From the NCBI RefSeq assembly GCF_011075055.1, contig NC_058149.1:12778449-12842448 (forward strand): a DNA stretch of 64,000 nucleotides, read 5' to 3'. The DNA comes from Mangifera indica (taxonomy: Eukaryota > Streptophyta > Magnoliopsida > Sapindales > Anacardiaceae). The position numbers were made by a program, and so were the translations under genes. Of this stretch, positions 46,169 to 58,401 are shown one piece after another; positions within the stretch are counted from its first letter, which is position 1, and every line of letters begins with the position of its first letter. The notes under the pieces were generated by a model. The model saw nothing but the letters and a program-made list of their open reading frames with translations. It did not search any database and was not told the DNA's origin.

Positions 46169-47651
46169 TTCCTTAATTCAAATTGACTAACCCCAACTAG
46201 AACAACAACCAGATTTCACAATAAATTCACCCACAAATCCCATTAACAAGGAGACCCGAAAAATGGGTCAATAGAACTGATTCGAATAGGAAAAAAAGGG
46301 GCTTGGTTCAGGGTCGGTTAGGGATTCCTAAGAAGATCGTCGTTTTTTCAGAAAAGGGAAAGTGAAAAGTGCTGGGTAAGTGGGTCCTTTTTGGATAGAC
46401 CTAGAACTAGAAGCCGGGACCGCCTTCTCTCTAGTAAAATATGACGTGGATTTGCTGTCAGCTTCTTTTTTTATTTCTAAATTTCTTACCTCCCTTACTT
46501 GGCTTGGCAGTGATATTTACCAAAATAAAGTTACTGCTAAATTATATTTATTTAGAATCATGTACTCCTTTTGCTTCCGTCAGATATTAATATATTCGTA
46601 TAATAACTAAAATTTAACAAATAAAATTATATATAAATATTTTTTATTACTATATCAATATCTAATTGCACGGCGCTATTGTTTACTGTTTAATTCACTC
46701 AATTTTAATCCTACAATTAGCACTAATTTTTTACTTATTCAGAGGTTATTCAAGAATAAATCTATTATATCAAATTAAACATTAAATTTATCACTTTTTT
46801 GAGATTATTCAAAGTTAAATAAATCACATCAAATATTAGCTCTGTCTCACAATTTAGTCAACATTTATCGCTTTTTATAAAGTTGGTGTAATAAGTGTTA
46901 ATTTATCACTCTTTTAAGATTGAATTGATCAGATCAAATTTTAAATCTTGTGGCACAATCAAGAGAACAATCTTGATATGTTCTTCGTGAAATTTGAATT
47001 CATATACTTATTTTCAAACTCATAAACTTGGTGAGTCAAACCCCTTTTAAATTCAAATTCAAAAATATTTAACTTTCAAACTCAATTTTAAGATCAAACT
47101 CAAATTTGAGATTGTATCTATTTGAATTAAATTCATTTTAAACTCGTTCGTATTAAGTTTATTTTCAATTTCAATTCAAATTTACCCTGCTTGACTCAAC
47201 TCTAGATAATTACAAGTTAAAAACAATCATTTCTACTTCCCAATGGTTCTTTTTTATTAGCTCATTTTGAAAAAATATTGGGTAAGACCATCTTACTAAA
47301 GTGTTCATGTTCCTATGGGGAAAAAAAACAAAAAAAAAGCCAAATGTTTACCTGTTACTTGTTTAAGTAGCCAAGTTGGCATGAATTTTTTAGAAAAATT
47401 AATAAACTGGGCCATCAGGACTTTACGGTACTTTTACATAGAATAACTCGCCAATTAAATTTAACATACAGCAACACACCAAAGTCTCTCCTTATGATCA
47501 TGCAATAATTAAGTCACCATATTGTTTTTCATGCATTTACGAACAAGAACAATTAAGCACACGAATACGCTCAACACCTCAAATACCTTAGCCAAGCGAG
47601 CAAAAGAATGTTGAGAAGAATGCACTGGTTACATGAACCAAAAATCAAAAT
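46169..47651 (-). promoter_or_regulatory. ELF3 upstream region
   Basis: The 1.48 kb between the ELF3 start and the EPSIN-like stop codon must hold the ELF3 leader and promoter, followed by the EPSIN-like 3' UTR. I see no clear TATA box or perfect evening element. The stretch about 46640-46930 has repeated TTTATCACTTTTT-type phrases, and about 46975-47215 is a family 2 repeat. Confidence 0.4.
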
Positions 47652-50600
47652 TTACTTTTTGAAGCTGCCACCGAATTGATATTGTTGGCTGCCAAGGTTT
47701 GAGAACAAGTCATCTTCCACTGTTGCCTGTGAAGATGTAAACCCAGATCTACCGAGGCCAGACCCAGTGCCCATTGCTCTTCCCATGTGAAATGAAGTAG
47801 GAGGGCCCTTTGCCATTTCGTCTGCCCCATCACTCAGTCCACCCACAATACCAACATCAACCAATGAAACCTTCTTGGCTGCAAGGTCCACAAAGCAATG
47901 TGCTCATGAGATAAACTTAGGTAGTTGAATACTCGTATGTAAACACACAGAGAGGGAAAACGTCTGTATATAAACACAAATTGCATGCAAATTACTATGC
48001 CCAAAGGACTACATCTATCCTTACGGGCAGTGACAAGGAATATTGCCAAGGTGCTCCTACAATCATTTATATTTGTGTTGATGAAACAGTATTGATCTCG
48101 TCATCATGGAAGCAGCCAAACATGTCAGTTGTTAACTATTCCCAGAACTTTCACAAGAAAAAAATTATATAGAGATGACAAAACGTATCATGTACCAAGG
48201 TCCCCCCTCCCATATCTGTACGCGACAATGTTTTGTGCAGATTCCATGCTTTAACCCCAAACTGAGACTTAAGCATCATATTTTTTACACACAAGTTGGA
48301 TCCGCTACCATCGTCAAACCATCAAATGTATACAGGAAGAAGTTTGTCTAACCATAGATCCATGAAGGCAAGTTTACAATATTGAGCAACATAATATAGA
48401 TATGGAAATATTATTTAATAGATGTGAAGAAATACAGCATACAACACTGCACATGAACAATGCAAGCATAAGGAAATTTAGGTGGCATCAAAATATACTT
48501 ACGAGCAGATATATTCAGATCAATTATTCCACGACTTAGTGAATCTGCCCATATTCCAGATTTCACTTGGAAAGCTTCCTTTTTAGTTTGAGTAGCTGCG
48601 GCTGATGAAGACTTTACACCCGAGTTGTTAAGACTGGAATCACTTGTAGTATTTTGCGTGGCTTCAGTAGGTACTGAATTGGAGTTAGAAGTGAAAGCAC
48701 CGAAAACATCAGATCCATCAAAATTATTTAGTGGAACTGCAGCAAATGGATCAACAATGTTAATATATGTTGGTTCTGGATTTGAAGGCTTGGCTGGTGG
48801 CTGCACAACTGGCTCAGAGGTGGCAAAAAAATCAACTGGTGGAGGAACCGGAGATGACATGGCAGGTTGCGAAGCAAATAGATCAACCTCAGTCTGCATG
48901 AATGGTCATTACAAAAAATAAGTGCAAAAACAAAATTAGTTTAGGACCAAACGGAGAATGAATACATCCGAAGTCCTACTCAAGCATATAAATACATCTC
49001 TTAGCAACCATAATATTTATCTACTTTCAAGCAAATATTCTTCTACTTTGTGTCAACTCTTATTATTGTGAAGTCAGTATCCAATCCAAGAAAAACATAA
49101 AATTCACCACTCTATACCTTCGTGGGTAAATCCCAAATCATCAGATATATGGCAGTAATTGACAAAATAACATTGAACTTGAATGCAAAAATATATGAAT
49201 CCCTATAATTGCATGTATCAATCATAACTTACACAAGTAGAACATTCAATGGTGAATAAACACATTTGATGAGCAATTACCATCAACACCTAATGTTTCC
49301 TGACGTAAGACTGTGGCTAGTAAACTTCTCACTGAATATATAAGAGACACGACATTCTCAAAGTCAAGAAGTTCATAACATCTTTCTTAGTTTTCCTTTC
49401 ATAATGAGTAAACAAGACATTCATGAACATGCTTTACAGTTCTAGATAAGAATCTGACCTTAGCCTCAGAACTTGCTCCTGTTTCTGGCTGAGGTTTTGC
49501 TGATACAAAATCTGCATCAGCAAAAAGATCAACCTCCATGGAATTGCCATTCATTGCAGATGTTTCTGCAGGAGCAGAAGTTGGTGCATCCATAAGGTCA
49601 CCAATCAAACTGTCTCCAAATAGATCCACTTGTTTAGAGCTTCCAGCAGCTGGTTCTGTCAAATAAGACGACACATATATATTATTAGTAAAATGTATCA
49701 AATCAATATATATAATTAGTGCAGCAGTATGAAATGCATCTGATTCAACAAGTTTCTAAAACAACAACATTGTCCAAACAGAATCAGCCACTACATAAGG
49801 TTCACGTGTCATGGGAAAGTTTATGGCACATATATGCAACTACCATATAAACTATCAATAATATAGAGCCCTAGCTGTGGGGAAAGAACCTACCTAGGCC
49901 TCACATGTTCCATCACAACCACACCTTTCTATATCATCCCTCTCCTCAACCCACTAATGATTATGCATTCCAATCATATCCTCATTAGCTAAGAATGGAA
50001 AGTTAAGCAACCATTTAAACTTCATTTTCAGTCTATTCAATCACAATCTCTCGATTTGATGTAAATTATATTGAATATACATATCTGTCAAAGTAAGATA
50101 CCCTTCTTTGGAAAAGCTCTAAACTATAAAAAAGAACAGACATCAGACATGGGATTGCAGGAACAAACCAAACATAAAGAACAGGCAACAGTTGCAGGGA
50201 CAAGACAAACATAAAGAGCAGGCAACAGACATGTGATTGCAGGGATAAACCGAACAGTTTATATCAAACAACCTAGACACGTATTTGACCCCACAGAGCT
50301 TCATTTTGATTAATTGAAGGAAAGAAGTAGACAACATAACCAGCACATAGAATACTTACTGTTACTAGAAAGCCCACGAGGATCAAAATCATCATCATCA
50401 TTATTTGATGGAACGCTTGATCTTTGTAAAGGAATTGAACTGTAATTATTTGAGTCGTTTGATTTTGTTGTTGATTTTGATGTGTTGGATGAAATATTAT
50501 CTTGACCCTTTCTGCGTAAGTAACATTGTAAAATTAACAATATAATAACTTTAAGAGGCAAAGATAAACTCCAGACACTTAGTGAGAGCATAGTTCAATC

Positions 50601-52680
50601 AACTCTCTCCCTCTCCCTCTAGGTACAAGAGAAAATATGTATCATAACAGAATAAAGCCCAAGACAGATAATACCGCAAAGACCCCTTCCTCTTCAAGGT
50701 GCTCTCTTGATTTTCACTTGCATCCCCTCGGCGTGAATTTCCATAGGTATCCTTTTCAAACAATTCCTCTCCATATCGATCCCTTTCTTTATAACTATCC
50801 TCCTTAAAACCTCCATATCGATCACTACTCTGAAAGCCTCCACTACCATAAGAGGAGTCTGAGCCAGTCTTATATGTTATTCCAGAAGATGAAAGTCCAA
50901 AGTACCTAAGGACAGCGGCATGCAAACATACTTAACATAATGAAAGCAAATGCAGCAATAAAATTTGTAGAAGCTGAAGTTTAAAATATATTTATAGCTC
51001 CTATACCTATGACTTACTTTTCACGATTTGCGGCAGCTTTAGTTCTAACTTCTTGTATTTTATCTTTGTTGTTTAGAAGAGCCACTATGTTCTCTGCCTT
51101 CTTCCGCACATTAATCCCCATATCCTTCCCACTTGGTTCAACATACTCAAAACTTGATAAAGACTAACCAATGCAGAACAGATAACGAGTGAACAGAATT
51201 AAGACAAAATAAAACTTGATTCCAAACATGTTAAAGGATTGCATTGGCACACTCAGGAGAATTTAAAACAATAGTCCTTACTGATATCTGGAAAGTATGT
51301 TCTATTATGTCATCTACGGCACGTTCGGATCCATGGGAAACCAAATATTCTATAACAGCTAATGCCTGAAAAAGGAGTAGTTTCACATATTTAGAGCTTT
51401 AAAGATGTAATTAAGCTAGTAAAGATGGAAAACGGGTATAAAATATTTTGTATATATGAGTCTTCAGGTTGACACCGCAATAATGAAGGAATATGCTACC
51501 TTGTAAACATAACGCCAGTCCTTGCCAGTTTCTCCCAATCTTGTCCACAGAACATTCATCACTAACTGACACTCAGAGCTACTGGGTATAGTAACCAATC
51601 AGTTAATTGGAAAAAAAAGACATCATTCTATAAAAATGCATCATTACTTGCAAAAAGTTTACACAAACTAACAATTTCTTAGTGGCCTGTGCTATTTCAG
51701 CCAATGCAGTGCCATGAGGACCCCAAGGTTCATTATCTGTCGCATCCAATACCTGTATTAATAATGAAAAAACCATGTAACAAACTACAAATAAATTTTT
51801 TAAAAAATCTTTAAAGACTCGCATAATGGCAGGAATGATTCATATCATCAACACAACACAGGCTTCAATTGTAGCCAATCTAGGCCCCACAAAGTTATGG
51901 TATATTTGGCATACTGTAATATATACCTATAATTACCTAAGAACTCCAAATTGATCCATCAGATTATGAGAATGAAAACAAGACAGAGACATTATATTAT
52001 GACAAATAGAAGCATCACTTCACAAATTAATAACTGATTTTAAAACAGCAAGATGGTGATTCTCTAAATAGGTGAACATATGTCATATATAAAAATAAAG
52101 TACGACAGTTCAGATAAATTAACTAAGTCTACTTTCCAAAAATTACACATATCCTATTTCTAATAGCACCATAGCAACTTGGATTTCAATCCATAAACTA
52201 TAAAACAAAATTGGAGTACAAAAACTAAGCATTCGTTTCAAAAAACCTTTTTTAGCAATGGCAAAGTGAAATTAATTTATGAAATCAAATACAACTATCA
52301 AAAATAAAAACCTGAAGCATAAGTGAATTCGAGAGTAGAATAAACTGGGAAACCTATTTTGACTGGCTCAGCTTAAACATATCGTACGAAAATTTCAACC
52401 TCAACAGAGTTTTCCATTGCAATAAAAATGTCACGCATGCAACAATAGCAAAATAAATAAATCAACACATAGTAAAGAAATTGAATGCCTTACCTTCTGT
52501 TCGATCTCCGGAACCTTCAAAACCTTCAAATTTACTTCTCTCTTTCTGTAAATAAATCAATCAAAAAGTAAATAAATAAATGACGATTTTATTGAATAAA
52601 ATCTGATCGAATTACAAAATAAACATAAAAGGAGCTCACATTTCACGAACTGTCTGATCGATGACCTTCATGAAATCCAT
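47652..52680 (-). CDS. EPSIN1: Clathrin interactor EPSIN1-like (ENTH domain)
   Basis: Endocytic/trans-Golgi adaptor that binds phosphoinositides and clathrin; in Arabidopsis EPSIN1 helps vacuolar trafficking. Eleven exons: 52640-52680, 52494-52545, 51673-51752, 51500-51578, 51282-51365, 51018-51163, 50675-50905, 50360-50511, 49459-49655, 48503-48893 and 47652-47878, joined to 559 aa. The ENTH domain (about 1-150) runs from [20 protein letters not shown] through [33 protein letters not shown] and [20 protein letters not shown]. The disordered tail has DDDDFDPRG, repeated acidic DLF motifs ([27 protein letters not shown]), a DPF (about 402-404), and a clathrin-box-like IIDLNIS next to [11 protein letters not shown]. 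It ends [11 protein letters not shown]. The long poly-Q I remember near the Arabidopsis C-terminus is missing. A leader intron acceptor lies 11 bp before the ATG, with its donor near 52794. Confidence 0.95.
50155..50250. repeat. 36-bp tandem repeat in an EPSIN-like intron
   Basis: TTGCAGGAACAAACC..AAACATAAAGAACAGGCAACA is followed at once by TTGCAGGGACAAGAC..AAACATAAAGAGCAGGCAACA and a partial third unit (ATTGCAGGGATAAACCGAACA). Confidence 0.75.
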
Positions 52681-53410
52681 GACGATAGATCTGCAATAAT
52701 TATGACAAAAATTACACTATAAAGAAATTACACCTTAGATCTGAGATGATTGTCTATTAATGAAATGCATAAATTAATTCACTGTAAAATCTACCTTTAA
52801 TATCACGAAGTTCAGATCTTGGATTGGTGTTGGATGCAAGGATGAGAGAGGTAATCAGTGTCGATTTGTTGTTTGCATACATACCAGGACGAAAGACATT
52901 AAAACAAAATCTTTTTATGAAAACGACGGCGTTCTAACCGTATCGCGTTTTTTTAAAGAATTGATTAACATTTTCCCACCCAAAGTTTGCCCAAAATATC
53001 TTCTATCCACTCTTTCCACCAAAAACCTGATTTCGTAAACACAATTTGAGGTCAGACATAATACATAAACTGCAATTACCTTTTTTTTTTTTTTTTTTTA
53101 GGGGAACTCCATTCAAATTGATTAGATGAATAAATTTTAAGATATAATAATCAAACTTATAATTATTATATTAAATAAATTAAGATTTTACAAAGATAAC
53201 AAAGACTCAAATCTAGATTTTTTTTTTTTAAATATAATATTTTATCAATTTTGTTAATTTTTATGATCTATAATTACTATATTAACCCTATATTAAACGC
53301 TCCCTCCTTCCCCTCTTACCACTCTTAAACATTCTTGTTTCCTTTTTTTCTCAACTTCTCTCATCCACCAATTTTTCCAAAATCATTTACTGAAACCAAA
53401 TTTAATCTAA

Positions 53411-53665
53411 TTATTCACTCAACATTAAATGGAAAACTCTACCTCCACCACAAAATTCACATTGCGGTGTCAAATGCGGCAGCCCTACCACTTTCATAAT
53501 AACACCACAACGACCATACTCTGAAATATCCCCACCTTCCATGTATTGTCTTATCCGCGCGCCGGCCATTAACCTCCCTCCAAACAATTCGGATATTATA
53601 ATATTTTGGTATAAATCGGATAGGAAATAAGCCCATCCCTTGAAGAATTTAGTGGGTGGAAACAA
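53411..53665 (-). other. Unidentified open frame in a GC-richer patch
   Basis: An 84-codon frame with a Met start (53663-53665 reads CAA on plus, so the frame opens at a TTG; the first true ATG is internal). Cys/Gly-rich end (PQCEFCGGGRVF). No family recognised. The bases 53280-53700 are clearly less AT-rich than their flanks, so this may be a decayed gene fragment. Confidence 0.2.
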
Positions 53666-55494
53666 TGATTTCCCAACTTTAGGAGGGAACTGGGGCGTGT
53701 TAATTCACCGCTTGAAAATCAATAGAATAATTGATTGATTACTGGATTTCTATAGCTTACGTTAAAAAAAATGGTCTTTAAAATAAAGTTAATAACATAA
53801 TTGATGGAAATTAAAATAATAATATTATAGATCTTAAAATTTATGTTAATAATTACAATTAAAGTATACGTATATACTTTAAATATATAATTTAGATATA
53901 TAAAAAATATATAATTATATAATTAAATTATTTTGAATTAAACATAAAATAACATTCATATGATAATATATTATCTATATATTTAAATTATATAAAAATA
54001 TATATATCCATATAATATTATTTTAATAATTAAGTGTATTTATTATTAATATAATTGTAAATTAACATAATTTCTCTAACTTAACACAACTATTACATTA
54101 ACAGTCTCATAGACTCCCATAGACACCCAGTTACTTCCCTTCATCTAGGAATTAGCAATGAGAAAAGGTAAAGACGGCATTTCAATCCCTATCCTTGTCC
54201 TCACTATGGAGATGAATAAATATTTTTTGTCGTTTCCTCACGAAGAAAAACTCTTTCTCATTGATGTGAGAAAAAATCTCCTACCCCTATACTCTAAAGG
54301 TAACACAAATATATTAAATAATAAAATTGACTAAATTTAAAATTGATCCATTATTTTAAATATCATAAATATTATATATTAATTATTCTAATTTTCACAA
54401 CAAAAATATAAATAAATTTAAAAAACATAAACTAAAACTATAAGAATATATTAATATTTTAAATAAATATATTAATATAAAATAACAGAGACAGTGGTGG
54501 GGTGAGAAGGAGACGTATGTATCTTTGTCTCAAAGTATGAAGATATTTTTTGTCCTCATCATTTTTTCTGTTTTTATTAAAAAATCTTCTCTCTAATAGA
54601 ATTAATAATTCTAAATTCATATCAAAGTTAATATTTCTTTCTCCGTTCCTCTGTAATATTAAGCAGTCACATTACATTTCAGATTCCTTCATGGTACAGT
54701 TCACATAATTATTCAATACTGCAAACCTTTCTTTGCATCATTTTTATTTTTTAAAGAATGATGAATTTGTATTTTTCATTTATTCAAAATAGTTACTAAA
54801 AAACATTTATAATAAAGTGCAGTTATATTGCATGGGTTCCTTGAAATATGAATTAATCCAAGCCTGAATAACTAAATCCTATCCAAAATTTAATACAATA
54901 CGATTTCTTATACTTTAAGATTAAGAAATGAAATTAAACGTTATCCAATACGGTTATTGTTAAAGTCCTTCATTTAAATTAATTAATTTATGAATCCTTT
55001 AATTAAACTAGATTAGTCAAGGTTTAGTATTATGTTAAAAGTCCTTTTTAGAGTGAAGTTATATTATACTTAAAATCCTTTTAATTTCCCATATCAGGTT
55101 AAAGGCAAAGGTGAAAGTAAATCAGATCAGATTGGCCTTGATACAACCTATTAGATCCATGTGTCAAACCGTGTCAAAACCCACCACTTGGTGAGCTTTC
55201 GTGCTAGACTAGCATGGCTAAATTTCATGACACAAGGCATGATTTAAGCCCTTTGAGCCTTTAACAAGTTAGCCCATAAAAAGCTCATCAACCAATTCAA
55301 AAAATAAATATTTTATTTTTTAAATTATATATAATTAATTTTTTAGTTATTTTGGCCCGTTTTAATAATGGGTCATATTAGATAAGTTAATCTATTTATA
55401 TAATATCAAAGTATAAACTATTTATTTCGTAGTTTTAGAACAAATCAAATTTTTTTATATCTAACCTAAGTAGACTAAACTAAAAAACTCATAT

Positions 55495-55870
55495 CTAAAT
55501 TAATCCATTTAATACCTCTAGTTCGAGGTTTGTCAGGGTAAGGACCTCCAAGTTTGGGGAAGTTGAGGCGCGGAGGAGCCTTTGATGGTCACTTATGCTA
55601 CCACGTCGTGTGCACGTGTAGGCAGCCATTTCAGGGGTGGAGAAAGTGCCAAGCCAGCTCTTGTTCTTCTTTCTGTGTCCCCCTGTTCGCATTCGAACCC
55701 CTTTGAATGCTAGATGCTTATTACTCTGTCCCTCAGTAGTTTGTCTTTATGGCAGTGCTGGGACCTGATATGAGTCGGGTTTCTTTGTATGTGGGTCTAG
55801 TTGAGAGAATCCATTCAAGTATGAGGATGAAGAAGATGAGAAGGAGGAGGAGAAGTCAGTGGTGAAGGAG
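55495..55870 (-). pseudogene. DREB/ERF (AP2-domain) transcription factor pseudogene
   Basis: Relic of a single-exon AP2/ERF gene. On the minus strand a Ser-rich N-terminal stretch (DFSSSFSSSSSSYL) is followed by an in-frame TAA at 55749-55747. In the same frame an AP2 start (NKHLAFKGVRMR) follows, then a jump over the usual WGKWVSEIREP block to HRKKNKSWLGTFSTPEMAAY. Near 55610-55620 a frameshift moves the AP2 tail to another frame (HDVVA, stop at 55595-55593, then VTIKGSSA), and the remainder (TWRSLP) ends at another stop. Two stops, one frameshift and one internal deletion make it non-functional. The motif order and the KGSSA-type tail point to the DREB group. Confidence 0.8.
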
Positions 55871-57020
55871 TCCTGTCTTGCTGGCCACTCAATCTTATTG
55901 TAGTTAGGGCAGTGAAGTAAATTAAATGCAATGAGTAGCGCAGTCGTGTCAACTGTTAAGGCTAAAACAAATATAAGCAGACAATGCAACAGAAGAGTAT
56001 GAAAGAAAGTGATTGAAGGAACTTAGTTGGGGGAGTACTGCTTCTCCAGCCCACCCAGCTAAGTTGGTTCAAAACCCTCTTGACTTACTTAGAAAATGGG
56101 TGTGGCCCGATCACTAAACAAAGTTTCTTTGATTAAAAAAAAAACAGAGAGAAGTGTTAAAAATATGTCAACATGATAATCCATGGAACTCTTAAGCTTA
56201 ATTAGAAATCTGTTTTAAGATAATGGAACTGATTTTAGTAAAGACAACCAACTTTGGAAAACATATATACGCAAATAACAATCTGAACGGTTCAAAGCGG
56301 AGGACGAACAAATCAAAACTTGAATAATATATTTTGCTGTCAGAATGAACGATATTGATGTCCAATTGGAATATTTTACACAATTATAGATAAACAAATA
56401 GCGTGATGTCCTCCTTAAAAGATAGTCTTTTGATTTACTTGTAGCAAAAGCTATATTGGAAAAACTGCAAGAAAGTTATCTATTTTTAAAATAACATTCA
56501 AATTAATATTATAAAGAAGCTTAACTTTCAATTTGTGTCTATTATATATATAATTAATTCCCTGTTAATATTCATATAATTAATTGAATTTGTGTTTTCA
56601 AATACCCTTTGAACTTATTTATTATTATTATTTTTTTGTTAATGGATAAACATCAAAATATAATAATCAGACTCATAATTACTATATTAAAGAAATCAAA
56701 ATTTTATAAATATCGAAAAAACCCATGTTACTCAATATTGCTTTTGTTTATTTCGTCTATTCTGGGATTTATTCCTTTCCATGCAATACAATTATTGACG
56801 AGAAAGGGCTAATTTCAGGTGGGAACAGTGTCCTATATATTGGCTTTTCTGAGTGGGTAGTTGTCTTTTTGTTTAATTAAGAAGGAATAGCATGCCCCAA
56901 GTAACGCCACCAAGAAATGGTTGAAATGCATCATGAATTATTGCTCAAGTCAACACAGAAGAGAGAACAAAATATTGTCCGACCACGCCAATCTTTGCCG
57001 AGGAATAAAACTATATATAT

Positions 57021-57040
57021 ACATACATACATACATACAT
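57021..57040. repeat. CATA microsatellite
   Basis: Five ACAT/CATA units in an AT-rich context, followed by a TA run. Confidence 0.85.
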
Positions 57041-58401
57041 ATATATATAAAAAATATTTTATTTATATTATATTATAAAATATATATTATATATCTTAAA
57101 ATATTTATAACCATAGACAGCATATTTTATGGGGCACCTATTGCCCCGTTTTACCAAAAAACAAGTTTCATCTATTCTTGAGGCTCAGAAATATAATATT
57201 GGCCATAAATGGGTAGTCAATAATTTTAATATTAGTAATAATAGTCAAACTTAGGTTAAACAAAATTAACCCTTATTAAGCCTTTCAAATTAGCCATCCC
57301 AGCGAATATTGCGCGTTTGGAACAGTGGGGGGTTTTTCAGGCGTCTCTGAAACAATTGGAGAATAAAAAGGGAAAAAATAAATTTTATATTGTAAATGTG
57401 ATGCCATTTACGGATTACTTTATTGTGGTCAGTCAAGTCAATAAATAATCCCATTTAAAAAATTAAGATAAAAATTCAAATAAATATTAATGCTAGACGG
57501 TGCCAATTTGAGGGAGAGAGAGTCTTAGGCGGTTACCGTCTGACGGGGACGTTTTGGGTAATTTATAAATATACATACATAGTGGAGGTTTGAAAAAGCC
57601 ATGGATGACCATAAGAGGCCCGTGCAACTTTGGTGACCACTGACAAACAAGGAACGGGCAGACATAATGACGTCGTCCCATCCATCTCCTGAATCAAAAT
57701 TCAAAACTCCGAAGTGAGATAGAAACAGAATGGTAAAAATCAATTACTTTTAATTTTAATTTTAATTTTTATAGATAATTTTTTTATTTCTAATTAAAAA
57801 TAATAAAAAACCTCTATCTCACCAAAAAAAAAAATTCTCCCTTTCTCTTTCTATTTCCATTAGCAACATTTTCACACTTTCTTTATCCTATTATCATTAA
57901 ATAAATAATAAAATATTTATTATATATAAAATATATTTGTCAAAATAATTTAACAAATAACGAATTAAAAAATATATAAGAGAGTGGATAACTAACGAGA
58001 AAATAAGTAAAGAATACATTTATCTTTATCTTTTAACTATAGAGATTTTAAACATCTTTACCCTTATATTTATCGTTATAGGAGAGGAGACCAAATTGTC
58101 ATCTTTCAGAAAAAACAACCCGCAATGAAAATAATAATAAAATTATTTATATTTATTTTTAAATATTTAATTGAATATCTAAATAATATATTATCATATA
58201 TTTTAATAATTTTAAAATTAATAATAAAATATCACTCGATCATATAATAATACATCATATACACCCATATTCCTCAATTTTATACAACTTCCTTTTGAAA
58301 TAATGTCATATTTAAACCATGCACACAAAACATGCATGTATTGAATGTGAGAAGAATATATATATATATTAAAGTCTCTCTACATTAGCTGTCTCCCACT
58401 T

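Larger units (their letters stand above)
52900..58400. other. Large spacer between the EPSIN-like and MYB genes
   Basis: 5.5 kb with no intact gene. It contains a GC-richer patch with an 84-codon frame at 53411-53665, family 1 copies (about 53850-54020 and 58140-58265), the ERF pseudogene at 55495-55870, a CATA microsatellite at 57021-57040 and a less AT-rich patch at about 57480-57720 whose frames show no known domain. Confidence 0.55.

Noticed and set aside
47834..48172. Frames within EPSIN-like intron 10
   Set aside because: They lie between clean splice sites of the EPSIN-like gene and show no protein similarity.
56020..56150. SINE- or tRNA-like signal (AGCTAAGTTGG directly followed by GGTTCAAAACC, then poly-A)
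   Set aside because: The A-box- and B-box-like motifs overlap instead of being 30-60 bp apart, and no tRNA cloverleaf can be drawn.
57493..57743. Two overlapping minus-strand frames downstream of the MYB gene
   Set aside because: Short, mutually overlapping and without known motifs; more likely non-coding unique DNA.
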